Source of the DNA: JBGAJN01 sp044224905
Lineage (GTDB): Bacteria; Verrucomicrobiota; Verrucomicrobiia; Limisphaerales; JBGAJN01
Direction of reading: 5' to 3'
Length of the DNA stretch: 64,000 nucleotides
NCBI GenBank assembly: GCA_044224905.1
Contig: JBGAJN010000003.1
Span: forward strand, 806,001-870,000
How positions within the stretch are numbered: the first letter of the stretch is position 1; the number at the start of each line of letters is the position of its first letter. Made by a program: the position numbers and the translations under genes. Of the stretch, positions 32,182 to 39,451 are shown piece after piece. The notes under the pieces are model-generated. The model was not told the DNA's origin, did not search any database, and saw only the letters and a program-made list of their open reading frames with translations.

Positions 32182-34719
32182 TCACCGCGACCGGAACACT
32201 TCACTCATCAGACACTCGACCACGAGCGTCTTCAGGCCGAGGCTGTCCTGCTTCACTTTGTCGTGCAGCCGGTCGATTACGAGGTCGTCGTTGAGTTCCA
32301 TGGTGCGGCCGGTGGTGTAAGTGAGAAGCTGGCGGATGAGGTGGCGGGTGAAGTGGTCGGCGCGGGTGGTGCGGATGACGTTCTTGAAGCCAGCGAAATC
32401 CGCATACGTTTCGCCGGAGAGGAATTCGCCGGAGGTATCGATCTTGGGGGCGTCTTTGGCTTTCTTCGGTTTGGGATAAGTGCTGCGCCAGTGGCCGACG
32501 GGGTCGAAGGCTTCGAGGCTGAAGCCGAGCGGATCGATTTTGCGATGGCACTCGGCGCAGGCGGCGTCGGCGCGGTGTTTGGCGAGACGTTCGCGGATGG
32601 TGGTGGCGCCGGTGACATCGGGATCAATGGCAGGCACGACATCCGGCGGCGGGGGCGGCCGGATGCCGAGGATGTTTTCGCTGACCCAGACGCCACGAGT
32701 CACGGGAGAGGTCTCGACGCCGTTGGCGCTCACGGTGAGCACGGCAGCCATGCCGAGCAGGCCGCCGCGATGCGTGTTGCCCTTCAGGCTGACCTTTTGA
32801 AAACCATCGGCGAGGCGCAGGGTTTTCTGCTCGGGGATGTCGTAGAGTTTGGCGAGTTTCTTGTCCACGAAGGTGTGCTCGCTGTCGATGAACTGGTCAA
32901 CGGAGCCGTTGTTCTTGAGCAGGTCGCGGAAGAAGAGTCGCGCCTCGGTCTTCATCGAGACGGGAAGGTTCTCGGCGTAATAGGCGAGGTTTGCCTCACG
33001 TGGCGGAGGCATGCCGCCAAGGTCGCGGAGGTTTAGCCAGCTATCGAGAAAGCCATTCACGAAACCGCTGATCCGTTCATCGGCCAGCATGCGCTCGATT
33101 TGTTTCTTCAACTCGGCGTCTTGCGTGAGCTTGCCGGCCTTGGCGGAAGCGAGCAGCGCTTCATCGGGCGGCGCGGCCCATAGGGCAAAGGAGAGGCGCG
33201 TGGCAAGGTCGTAGGGCTTCAGAGTCTTCGCGGATTCGTCGGTGATCTCGCTAAGATAGAGGAAGGAGGGCGAGCAAAGGATCAGCTTCACTACGTCGAG
33301 GGCCGCCTGTCGCGGTGAGGCTTTTTCAGCAAGGCGCTTGTCATACAGCGCACGGATGGGCTGGCGATCGGCATCGGTGAGCGGACGGCGATAAGCTTTT
33401 TCGGCGAAGGCATTCAGTTGATCGAGCGCGCGATCCGCTGTGAATCCGTCTTTGCCAAACACTGCGACTTCTTCGGCGCTGCCGTTTTTCTCGGGCACGG
33501 GGCCGTGGATCTTGATCTCACTGATGCGGATGTGCGGGAGTTTGCCTTCCGTCAAGATGTGCGCACGACCGACCCCGGAGCTGCCGATCTTTTCTTTGAA
33601 CTCACTCTTGTAACGCTTGTTGATGGTGACGACCGAGGCGCGGGATTCATACGGGCCATTTGGGAAAATGAAGCGCGGTGTTTGACCCGCTTCGAGCCAG
33701 ACACGGAATTTCTGCCACGTGGGCTTGTCATCCGGCAAGGTGGCGCTGGCGAGCAACGGCTCGATGGGCTGTGGATAATGGATGTGGCCTTTAGTGATGT
33801 CGCCGGGCACCACGCCAAGGATGAAAGGCTCTGAAAAATCGATGCCAAAAATCTTGGGATCGTAGTGCGTGTCGCGATGCATCGCTTGTGCCTCGACTTC
33901 GATGTCGTAGAGGCCGGAGACGGGCACGCCTTGCAGGAAGTCCTCAATGTGTCCGTAGCTGCCCTGCCGGGTGTCGGTGTTGGGCTGCTCGTAGATGTTC
34001 AGGTAGCGGTAATTGAAAGCGGCTTTGTGCGAGCCCTGCAGCTCCTCGTATTGGACGAAGTGACCGTTGAAGCGCCAGTCCTTCGGCTCGATCGCCGGTT
34101 TTCCAAGCCGCGTCTCGACAAGGCGGTTCGCCGACTGGAAGTATTGATCGACGAGGAAACCGGAGGTCACGAGCGTCTTGCCAATCGTGTCCATGTGCTC
34201 GGTGGTTTTCTCCTTCGGAAAATCCGCCGTGAGACCCAGCGTGTCCACGCGACGGCCAAAGAGCACGGCGAGCGTGTTTTCATATTCGCGGCTGGAAAGG
34301 CGGCGCATCACCGTGCGGCTGCCGGTGCTCTGGAATTTGGCATGAGCGACGACCGTTCCGTCACGCAGTGCACGGATCATCGCGAGGCGTTCGTCGTCCT
34401 TAGGCTGGTCCGCTTTTTTCGGCGGCATCTCCTTCAACGTGATTTGGTCGATGATTGCGCGAGCCTCGATGACGTCGGAGACCGAATTCAACGGTAGCGC
34501 GAACTTCTCGAAAGAGCGGTCACCCTTCCGCACGTCGGCGTCGTGGCACTCGAGACAGTATTTGCCGAGGAACTGCTTTACGATGTTGGGAGATTCGTCG
34601 GCAGCTAGAGCCGGGCGAGCGACGATGTGAAGCACAAAGGCACAGAGCACACAGAGGATTCTCTGTTTAATTCTCTGTGTGCTCTGTGCCTCTGTGGCTG
34701 AAAGGAAAACTGACTTCAC
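32182..34719 (-). CDS. Exported DUF1592-family (DUF1587/1592/1588/1585) cytochrome c protein
   Basis: About 845 residues from the GTG at 34719, which overlaps the DUF1552 stop by 4 bases. Signal-peptide-like core RILCVLCAFVLHIVARPALA is encoded inside a perfect inverted repeat. The mature start has the heme motif YCLECH, followed by the family blocks: LSSREYENTLAVLFG (DUF1587), a jelly-roll-like middle section, LATRLSFALWAAPPDE (DUF1592), AFVxxxxH-like THRGGLLGMAAVLTVSA and CAECHRKIDPLGFSLEAFDP (DUF1588), and the FTRHLIRQLLTYTTGR end (DUF1585). Such proteins are always paired with DUF1552 in PVC bacteria; their role in periplasmic polymer or sugar catabolism is not established. Confidence 0.9.
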   Translation of the reverse strand: MKSVFLSATEAQSTQRIKQRILCVLCAFVLHIVARPALAADESPNIVKQFLGKYCLECHDADVRKGDRSFEKFALPLNSVSDVIEARAIIDQITLKEMPPKKADQPKDDERLAMIRALRDGTVVAHAKFQSTGSRTVMRRLSSREYENTLAVLFGRRVDTLGLTADFPKEKTTEHMDTIGKTLVTSGFLVDQYFQSANRLVETRLGKPAIEPKDWRFNGHFVQYEELQGSHKAAFNYRYLNIYEQPNTDTRQGSYGHIEDFLQGVPVSGLYDIEVEAQAMHRDTHYDPKIFGIDFSEPFILGVVPGDITKGHIHYPQPIEPLLASATLPDDKPTWQKFRVWLEAGQTPRFIFPNGPYESRASVVTINKRYKSEFKEKIGSSGVGRAHILTEGKLPHIRISEIKIHGPVPEKNGSAEEVAVFGKDGFTADRALDQLNAFAEKAYRRPLTDADRQPIRALYDKRLAEKASPRQAALDVVKLILCSPSFLYLSEITDESAKTLKPYDLATRLSFALWAAPPDEALLASAKAGKLTQDAELKKQIERMLADERISGFVNGFLDSWLNLRDLGGMPPPREANLAYYAENLPVSMKTEARLFFRDLLKNNGSVDQFIDSEHTFVDKKLAKLYDIPEQKTLRLADGFQKVSLKGNTHRGGLLGMAAVLTVSANGVETSPVTRGVWVSENILGIRPPPPPDVVPAIDPDVTGATTIRERLAKHRADAACAECHRKIDPLGFSLEAFDPVGHWRSTYPKPKKAKDAPKIDTSGEFLSGETYADFAGFKNVIRTTRADHFTRHLIRQLLTYTTGRTMELNDDLVIDRLHDKVKQDSLGLKTLVVECLMSEVFRSR
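34638..34691. repeat. Inverted repeat of the CTCTGTG type inside a signal peptide coding region
   Basis: A perfect 19-bp inverted repeat (34638-34656 with 34673-34691; arms begin AGGCACAGAGC) around a 16-base loop. The repeat lies within the 5' coding region of the DUF1592 gene and encodes most of its leader peptide. Confidence 0.85.
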
Positions 34720-35987
34720 GCGAAACGACCCGTGCTGCTGCCAAACGAATTCGTCTCCACGCCCATCTTCTGCGCGATGTCCACGAAGAGATTGCACAAC
34801 GGCACCTTGTTGATGCCTTCACGGGGCACGGTGCGGAATTCGCCGTGCTTGTAGCCGCCGCCGGCAAGGAGGATGGGCAGGTCGGAGTTTTTGTGGACGT
34901 TGCCGTCACCCATGCCGCTGCCGAAAAGCACCGTCGTCGAGTCGAGCAACGAGCGCTCGCCGTCGTTTAGCTTCGAGAGACGGGCGACGAATTTGCCAAA
35001 GTGCTCGATTTGATATTTCTCCAGTTTGATGAGGCTGGCGATGGCCTCGGGGTCGTTGCCGTGGTGCGAAAGGCCGTGCCAGTCTTTTTTGATGCCGAGA
35101 TGCTGTGGCATGAAATCGCCACCGATTTCCAGCGTGGCGATGCGCGTGCTGTCCGTCTGCAAGGCGAGCGCGATCATCTCATACAGCAGCGGCAAATCTT
35201 CAACCGCATTCCGGTTTGCCGGCTTGTCAAAGGGTGCTTTCGGCTTCGGTTGATTCGTCCAGCGTTGCCGCAGTTCCAAGCGCTTCTCCACATCGCGGAC
35301 CGAGGTCAGGTATTCGTCGAGCTTCTCCTTGTCCTCTTTGTTCACCCGCTTGGAGAGACGATTCGCCTCCTCCCGCACGGAATCGAGAATGGAAGCCTGC
35401 ACCTGGTTTTCCTGCATGCGCCGCGTCTGCCGTTCCTTCGAGTCGGTGACGAAAAGCTTCTCGAACAACTCCGCCGGATTCGTCACCGGCGGCACACGCA
35501 CGCCCGACTTCGTCCACGCGATCTGACAGCCGCCATGAATGCCGCCCTCCGAACCGACCGTGAGCGACGGGAAACGCGTCTCAAAGCCCACCGCGTCCGC
35601 GAGATACTGGTCGATGGTGACATTTCCATTCGGTCGGTTTTGCGCCTCGGAATTCAACACACCAGAAAGGAACGAGTGCACCGCGAAGTGTCCGCCTTTG
35701 ACGCCGTGATCGAGCCCACGATACACCGTCATGTGCTTCCGAATCTCCCATAGCGGCTCCAGCAACGTCGTCTTCTCGTAGTTGCGGCCTTGGGTCGTCG
35801 GGAACAGTTGCTTCGTCTGGTAGCCGAGCAAATTTCCGATGGCTACAAAGCGCCGAGCCCCCAAGCCCGCACCCTTCGCCGTCCGCACTGCCGAATTTCC
35901 GCCCACGTCTTTGGCCATGAGCGAAGGCAGCCCCGGAAGCGCCAGCGTGGTGCCGAGAGTTTTGAGAAGGAAGCGACGACGATTCAT
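34716..35987 (-). CDS. DUF1552 protein (Tat-type leader)
   Basis: About 423 residues from the ATG at 35987, chosen for the leader MNRRRFLLKTLGTTLALPGLP; the frame is open 40 codons further upstream. The sequence matches DUF1552: GARRFVAIGNLLGYQTKQLFP, GHFAVHSFLSGVLN, GFETRFPSLTVGSEGG, VLFGSGMGDGNVHKNSDLPILLAGGGYKHG. It belongs to the sulfatase/phosphatase-like exported proteins paired with DUF1592 partners. The pair is transcribed leftward and lies within the pigment cluster between the two ACP genes. Confidence 0.9.
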   Translation of the reverse strand: MNRRRFLLKTLGTTLALPGLPSLMAKDVGGNSAVRTAKGAGLGARRFVAIGNLLGYQTKQLFPTTQGRNYEKTTLLEPLWEIRKHMTVYRGLDHGVKGGHFAVHSFLSGVLNSEAQNRPNGNVTIDQYLADAVGFETRFPSLTVGSEGGIHGGCQIAWTKSGVRVPPVTNPAELFEKLFVTDSKERQTRRMQENQVQASILDSVREEANRLSKRVNKEDKEKLDEYLTSVRDVEKRLELRQRWTNQPKPKAPFDKPANRNAVEDLPLLYEMIALALQTDSTRIATLEIGGDFMPQHLGIKKDWHGLSHHGNDPEAIASLIKLEKYQIEHFGKFVARLSKLNDGERSLLDSTTVLFGSGMGDGNVHKNSDLPILLAGGGYKHGEFRTVPREGINKVPLCNLFVDIAQKMGVETNSFGSSTGRFA

Positions 35988-36116
35988 AACGGGAGTGTAT
36001 AACGCGGAGAACCAACGAGCAACAGGTCTGATTTGGCGCAGCGACTTACTCCGTTCGCCGGGCCTTCGGTCCGCACGCAACGCGGTAGAACCCAGCCATC
36101 CGCGCAACCGAGACGA

Positions 36117-36338
36117 CTAGCCCTGCTTGCGAATCACCGCGGCGGCCATGGAATTGACGTTCTGCAGAATTTCCTTCGCCGCGCCCGGGTCCGGGATCTT
36201 GAGGCCGAAATTCTTGTCCAGAGCGACGACGAGTTGCAGCGCATCCACCGAATCCAATCCCAGACTCCCGGGACCAAAGAGCGGTTGATCGTCACCAATT
36301 TCCTCCGCGGTCACCTGTAGCATCAGATTTTCCACCAT
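36117..36338 (-). CDS. Acyl carrier protein, copy 2
   Basis: 73 residues with ATG start. Motif GLDSVDALQLVVALDKNFG carries the Ser for phosphopantetheine. It differs from copy 1 by a few residues (ILQNVNSMAAAVIRKQG at the end). Its 5' end overlaps the ketoreductase gene by 47 bases, so the two are translated from one message. It is the last gene of the minus-strand KS-KS-KR-ACP operon and should hold the growing chain in the type II pathway. Confidence 0.93.
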   Translation of the reverse strand: MVENLMLQVTAEEIGDDQPLFGPGSLGLDSVDALQLVVALDKNFGLKIPDPGAAKEILQNVNSMAAAVIRKQG

Positions 36339-37008
36339 GATTTAATCGAACCGCTGCGGACACTTCTTCGGGTCGGCCAAACCGCCGCATCGGAATTCGC
36401 GCCTGCGTCGCTTTTCGTTCCTCAACGCCCAGCGCGGCCAAGGCGTCGGTGTCCACGTAACCAGGCGCAATCGCGTTGACCGTAATGCCGATACGGGCAA
36501 CTTCCTTCGCCAACGATTGCGTCAACGCGACGACACCCGCCTTCGCCGCCGCGTAATTCGTCTGGCCCGCAGGAGCGAGCAACGCGCTGAGCGACGCGAT
36601 GTTGATGATGCGACCGCCACGCTGCCCGATCATCGTTGGCAGCACCGCCTGACATCCGTGGAAGACTCCTGTGAGATTGGCGTCAAGAACCTCACTCCAA
36701 GCCGCCGCCGGCATCGTCGCCAGCAGCGCGTCCTGATGATGGCCGGCGTTATTCACGAGAACATCAACGCGCTGATGTTGTTCCACGATCTTCGCCACGG
36801 CCGCCCTCCAGGATTCCGCTTGCGTCACCTCGAGGTCAACCGTGGCGCAGCGGTTGGGAAATGCGTTAACCAACTCTTCGGCGCGCTCGCGCCGGTTGCG
36901 CACGCCGAGCCACACATAGTTCTCCGGAGCCTCATTGAGAAAACCACGAACGATCGCCGCACCAAGGCCGCCGTTGGCACCGGTAACTAGGATGACGCGC
37001 AGATTCAT
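36292..37008 (-). CDS. 3-oxoacyl-ACP reductase (FabG-like SDR) with altered C-terminus
   Basis: 238 residues. SDR motifs are intact: TGANGGLGAAIVRGFL for NADPH, NNAGHH, and the catalytic Ser-Tyr-Lys in IASLSALLAPAGQTNYAAAKAG, then GITVNAIAPGYVDTD. After PEEVSAAVR the normal FabG ending (a FLxSxxxSYITGQxxxVNGG-like segment) is missing: the frame instead runs into the ACP gene in another phase, ending SDATGDRGGNW. This looks like a recombined 3' end at the edge of the 140-bp repeat. Since the C-terminus shapes the tetramer interface and active site, activity is uncertain. It should reduce beta-keto intermediates in polyene synthesis. Confidence 0.88.
   Translation of the reverse strand: MNLRVILVTGANGGLGAAIVRGFLNEAPENYVWLGVRNRRERAEELVNAFPNRCATVDLEVTQAESWRAAVAKIVEQHQRVDVLVNNAGHHQDALLATMPAAAWSEVLDANLTGVFHGCQAVLPTMIGQRGGRIINIASLSALLAPAGQTNYAAAKAGVVALTQSLAKEVARIGITVNAIAPGYVDTDALAALGVEERKATQARIPMRRFGRPEEVSAAVRLNHGGKSDATGDRGGNW
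36344..36483 (-). repeat. 140-bp perfect direct repeat, copy 2
   Basis: The matching copy of 31908-32047, here inside the intact ketoreductase gene. The two copies bracket the DUF1552-DUF1592 pair and ACP copy 2. Confidence 0.93.
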
Positions 37009-37054
37009 GCGCGGCGATGGTGCGGGAGTCCTAAGGGAGTTTTCAAATCGGAAA

Positions 37055-38074
37055 TCACGGGCGAATGAACTGCGCGCCGATTGCCTGCTGGTTGCACCCC
37101 ATCACGCTGACCGTCACCGCAGGCAACTGCTGCGCCGCCATCGTTTCCACTCCGGCAATACACTGCCACGCGCTTGCCGCAGCCAAGCCCTCACCGAGAA
37201 CCGCCTTGGGCGAGAGTCGCGGCGACGTCCAATCACGCCACACATCCATTTCCGCAGCGTCATATTTCGCGAGCCCTTGCTGGCCATCGCACAAAAGCCC
37301 GCCTGCGTCGGGCAAATCGCGGCGGACGCGTTCCAAAGCCTGCGCTCGGGATGCTCCCGTGACATAAGTTTGCGGATTCGTGACGCACGTCAGCTCTGCT
37401 TTGGTTGCGGCGGAAAAACTACGGCTCAAACGAAGCGCACCCGCGCCCGCTGCCAGAATCATGGTTCGATCAAACAAGTGAAACGCATCCGCGGTGAGCC
37501 AGTCGAATTCCTCCGCACCCACGACGAGACATTCGTCGACCCGTCCATTCACGAGCCAATCCCCAGCGAGAGCGAGGCCTTGAAGAAAAGTTCCCGGGTC
37601 ACCCACGAGCGTGTAATTGACCGCCGTAGTGCCAAGCAGCGCCGCCAAGTGGCTTGCCGGCGCGTTGAATACCGTTTCGGGAAACACCAAAGGACTCGCA
37701 GTCGAAGGATCCTTCAAGACCTCGTCGTAGAAACGGCGCGAATAATTCACGCACCCCGACATCACGCACAAAATGACACCCAAAGAAAACTCCCCGGCGC
37801 GAACCTTCTCGGCATCAGTCCCCAACGCCTCGACGGCTACAGCAGCGGCGAATTGAGAAATCGGACTGGCGCGGCGCAGTCGCGGGTGAGTCAAAAACGC
37901 TGGGCGCACCGCCGGCGTTGGTACTGGACGGTACTTTAAAGGCTGACTCCAACCATCACGAACAAGCGGTTGCGTCGCCAGCGGTACTCCGCGTGAAACC
38001 GCTTCGCACAAAGCCGTCACCCCCCAGCCAGCCGGCGAAACTGCACCGCAGCCATTGATGAAAACGCGACTCAC
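37055..38074 (-). CDS. Beta-ketoacyl synthase-like protein lacking the catalytic Cys (chain-length-factor-like)
   Basis: About 339 residues from the GTG at 38074, which overlaps the stop of the upstream ketosynthase by 4 bases (GTGA). The start reads SRVFINGCGAVSPAGWGV, a thiolase-fold N-terminus. Where KS enzymes have the nucleophilic Cys, the sequence is VNYTLVGDPGTFLQG, without Cys; the HGTGT motif is absent as well. The last part (SPKAVLGEGLAAASAWQCIAGV) retains the fold around the former Lys/His region. Such Cys-less subunits pair with an active KS and set chain length in type II PKS and aryl polyene systems. This role is inferred from position and missing residues. Confidence 0.85.
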   Translation of the reverse strand: MSRVFINGCGAVSPAGWGVTALCEAVSRGVPLATQPLVRDGWSQPLKYRPVPTPAVRPAFLTHPRLRRASPISQFAAAVAVEALGTDAEKVRAGEFSLGVILCVMSGCVNYSRRFYDEVLKDPSTASPLVFPETVFNAPASHLAALLGTTAVNYTLVGDPGTFLQGLALAGDWLVNGRVDECLVVGAEEFDWLTADAFHLFDRTMILAAGAGALRLSRSFSAATKAELTCVTNPQTYVTGASRAQALERVRRDLPDAGGLLCDGQQGLAKYDAAEMDVWRDWTSPRLSPKAVLGEGLAAASAWQCIAGVETMAAQQLPAVTVSVMGCNQQAIGAQFIRP

Positions 38075-39312
38075 GACCACCTCCGTAGAATAACTGACGC
38101 GTTGGCGCCACCGAAGCCGAACGAGTTGGTCAACGCGTATTCCACTCGGGCATTCACTGGCACTCGCACCACCGGAAATCCGCACGCCGGATCCGCTTGT
38201 TCAATTGTCGTGGTTGGCGGAAGCCACTGACCTTGCAACGCCATCATGCAGACCCCGATTTCGACAGCCCCGGCTGCGCCGAGGAGATGGCCGACGCTCG
38301 CCTTGGTGGAACTGACCGCGAGTTTCGAGGCCCGGGCGCCAGCCCAACGCGTGATCGCTGCCGCCTCTGCGCTGTCATTCAACGGCGTGCCCGTGCCGTG
38401 GGCGTTGACGTAGTCGATTTGTTCCGGGGTCACGCCTGCATTCGCGCATGCGGCTTTCATGGAGGCCAACGCGGCATCGCCGTTGGGATGAGGTTGGGTC
38501 AGATGATGCGCGTCGGTGGCCGCGCCGTATCCGACCAACTCCGCAAGTATCCGGGCGCCGCGTCGTTCCGCAGACTCAAACGTTTCAAGCGTGAAAAACG
38601 CCGCGCCTTCGCCTAGCGCCAAGCCATCACGTCGTGCGTCGAACGGACGGCAGGTCGTGGTGGATAAAGCCTGCAAGGAATCGAAGCCGGCAAAAACCAA
38701 CTGGCTCAATCCATCGTATCCCCCGGTCAGCACGCGTTCGGCCTGGCCGCGACGAATCAGTTCAAACGCGTGGCCCACCGCATTCGCACCCGAGGCGCAC
38801 GCGTTGGCAATGATCGTAATCGGACCGACACACCCGAATGCGTCCTGAAGATCGAGCCCCTGCCGTTGAGCCTGGTAATGCATCACTCTAACCGGTTGAT
38901 TCCGGTGATCCTTGGGCTGCGTGATCGCTTGACGAAAATAAGCTTCGCCTAAAGTCATGCCGCCGCTGGTGGTGCCGAGAACGATTGGCATATTTCCCCT
39001 CGCGACCAATGCAGACTGTTCCCACGCTTCAACCGCGGCGAACAGCAACAACTTGGCCGCGCGGTCGAGTCGGCTGAAATGTTTCTTCGAGAGGAGTGTT
39101 TTCGGAACCGACGATGGCAGGTCCACTTCGCCCGCAACCTTCACACGTTGACGCGTGACATCAAATAGAGACACGGGCCGGAACGCCCGCCGCCCCAACT
39201 GGAAGCCCTCCGCATTACTCGACCAATTTGTCCCCAGCGAAGTCACCATGCCCGCGCCAGTGATCACGACTCGTGGCGGGGTTCCCGATTTTTTGGGCGG
39301 CGGAAATAACAC
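38071..39312 (-). CDS. Beta-ketoacyl-ACP synthase (FabF-type), active subunit
   Basis: 413 residues, GTG start. All catalytic elements are present: the Cys in IIANACASGANAVGHAF, the first His in YVNAHGTGTPLND, and Lys plus second His in VSSTKASVGHLLGAAGAVE. The ending SFGFGGANASVIL is typical of FabF. It condenses malonyl-ACP with the growing chain and likely forms a heterodimer with the overlapping Cys-less KS. It heads the minus-strand operon KS-KS-ketoreductase-ACP; a promoter candidate lies at 39348-39376. Confidence 0.95.
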   Translation of the reverse strand: MLFPPPKKSGTPPRVVITGAGMVTSLGTNWSSNAEGFQLGRRAFRPVSLFDVTRQRVKVAGEVDLPSSVPKTLLSKKHFSRLDRAAKLLLFAAVEAWEQSALVARGNMPIVLGTTSGGMTLGEAYFRQAITQPKDHRNQPVRVMHYQAQRQGLDLQDAFGCVGPITIIANACASGANAVGHAFELIRRGQAERVLTGGYDGLSQLVFAGFDSLQALSTTTCRPFDARRDGLALGEGAAFFTLETFESAERRGARILAELVGYGAATDAHHLTQPHPNGDAALASMKAACANAGVTPEQIDYVNAHGTGTPLNDSAEAAAITRWAGARASKLAVSSTKASVGHLLGAAGAVEIGVCMMALQGQWLPPTTTIEQADPACGFPVVRVPVNARVEYALTNSFGFGGANASVILRRWS

Positions 39313-39347
39313 TTTGAATGAGCGGCGTTCGAACTCGTTACCACCTC

Positions 39348-39376
39348 ACCGTAGGAAAACGACGTGACCAAGTCAA
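39348..39376 (-). promoter_or_regulatory. Candidate sigma-70-type promoter for the ketosynthase operon
   Basis: On the minus strand TTGACT (39376-39371) and TACGGT (39353-39348) are separated by exactly 17 bases, about 36 bases upstream of the ketosynthase start. The -35 box matches 5 of 6 consensus bases; the -10 box matches only 3 of 6. Confidence 0.4.
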
Positions 39377-39393
39377 AGTAGGAGTTTTACCCA

Positions 39394-39422
39394 TTGTCAC
39401 TGGCGCGGGCGTTTCATATTGT
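39394..39422 (+). promoter_or_regulatory. Candidate sigma-70-type promoter for the flavoenzyme gene
   Basis: TTGTCA (39394-39399) and TATTGT (39417-39422) with a 17-base spacer, ending 29 bases before the GTG start at 39452. Matches are 5 of 6 and 4 of 6. It lies back to back with the candidate promoter on the other strand. Confidence 0.5.
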
Positions 39423-39451
39423 TCCGACGTGAGTTTTGAATCGTTGTCAGC

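Noticed and set aside
32101..33036. Plus-strand 311-residue open frame rich in Gly, Ala and Glu
   Set aside because: It mirrors the DUF1592 gene on the minus strand; its composition is typical of an antisense frame in GC-rich coding DNA.
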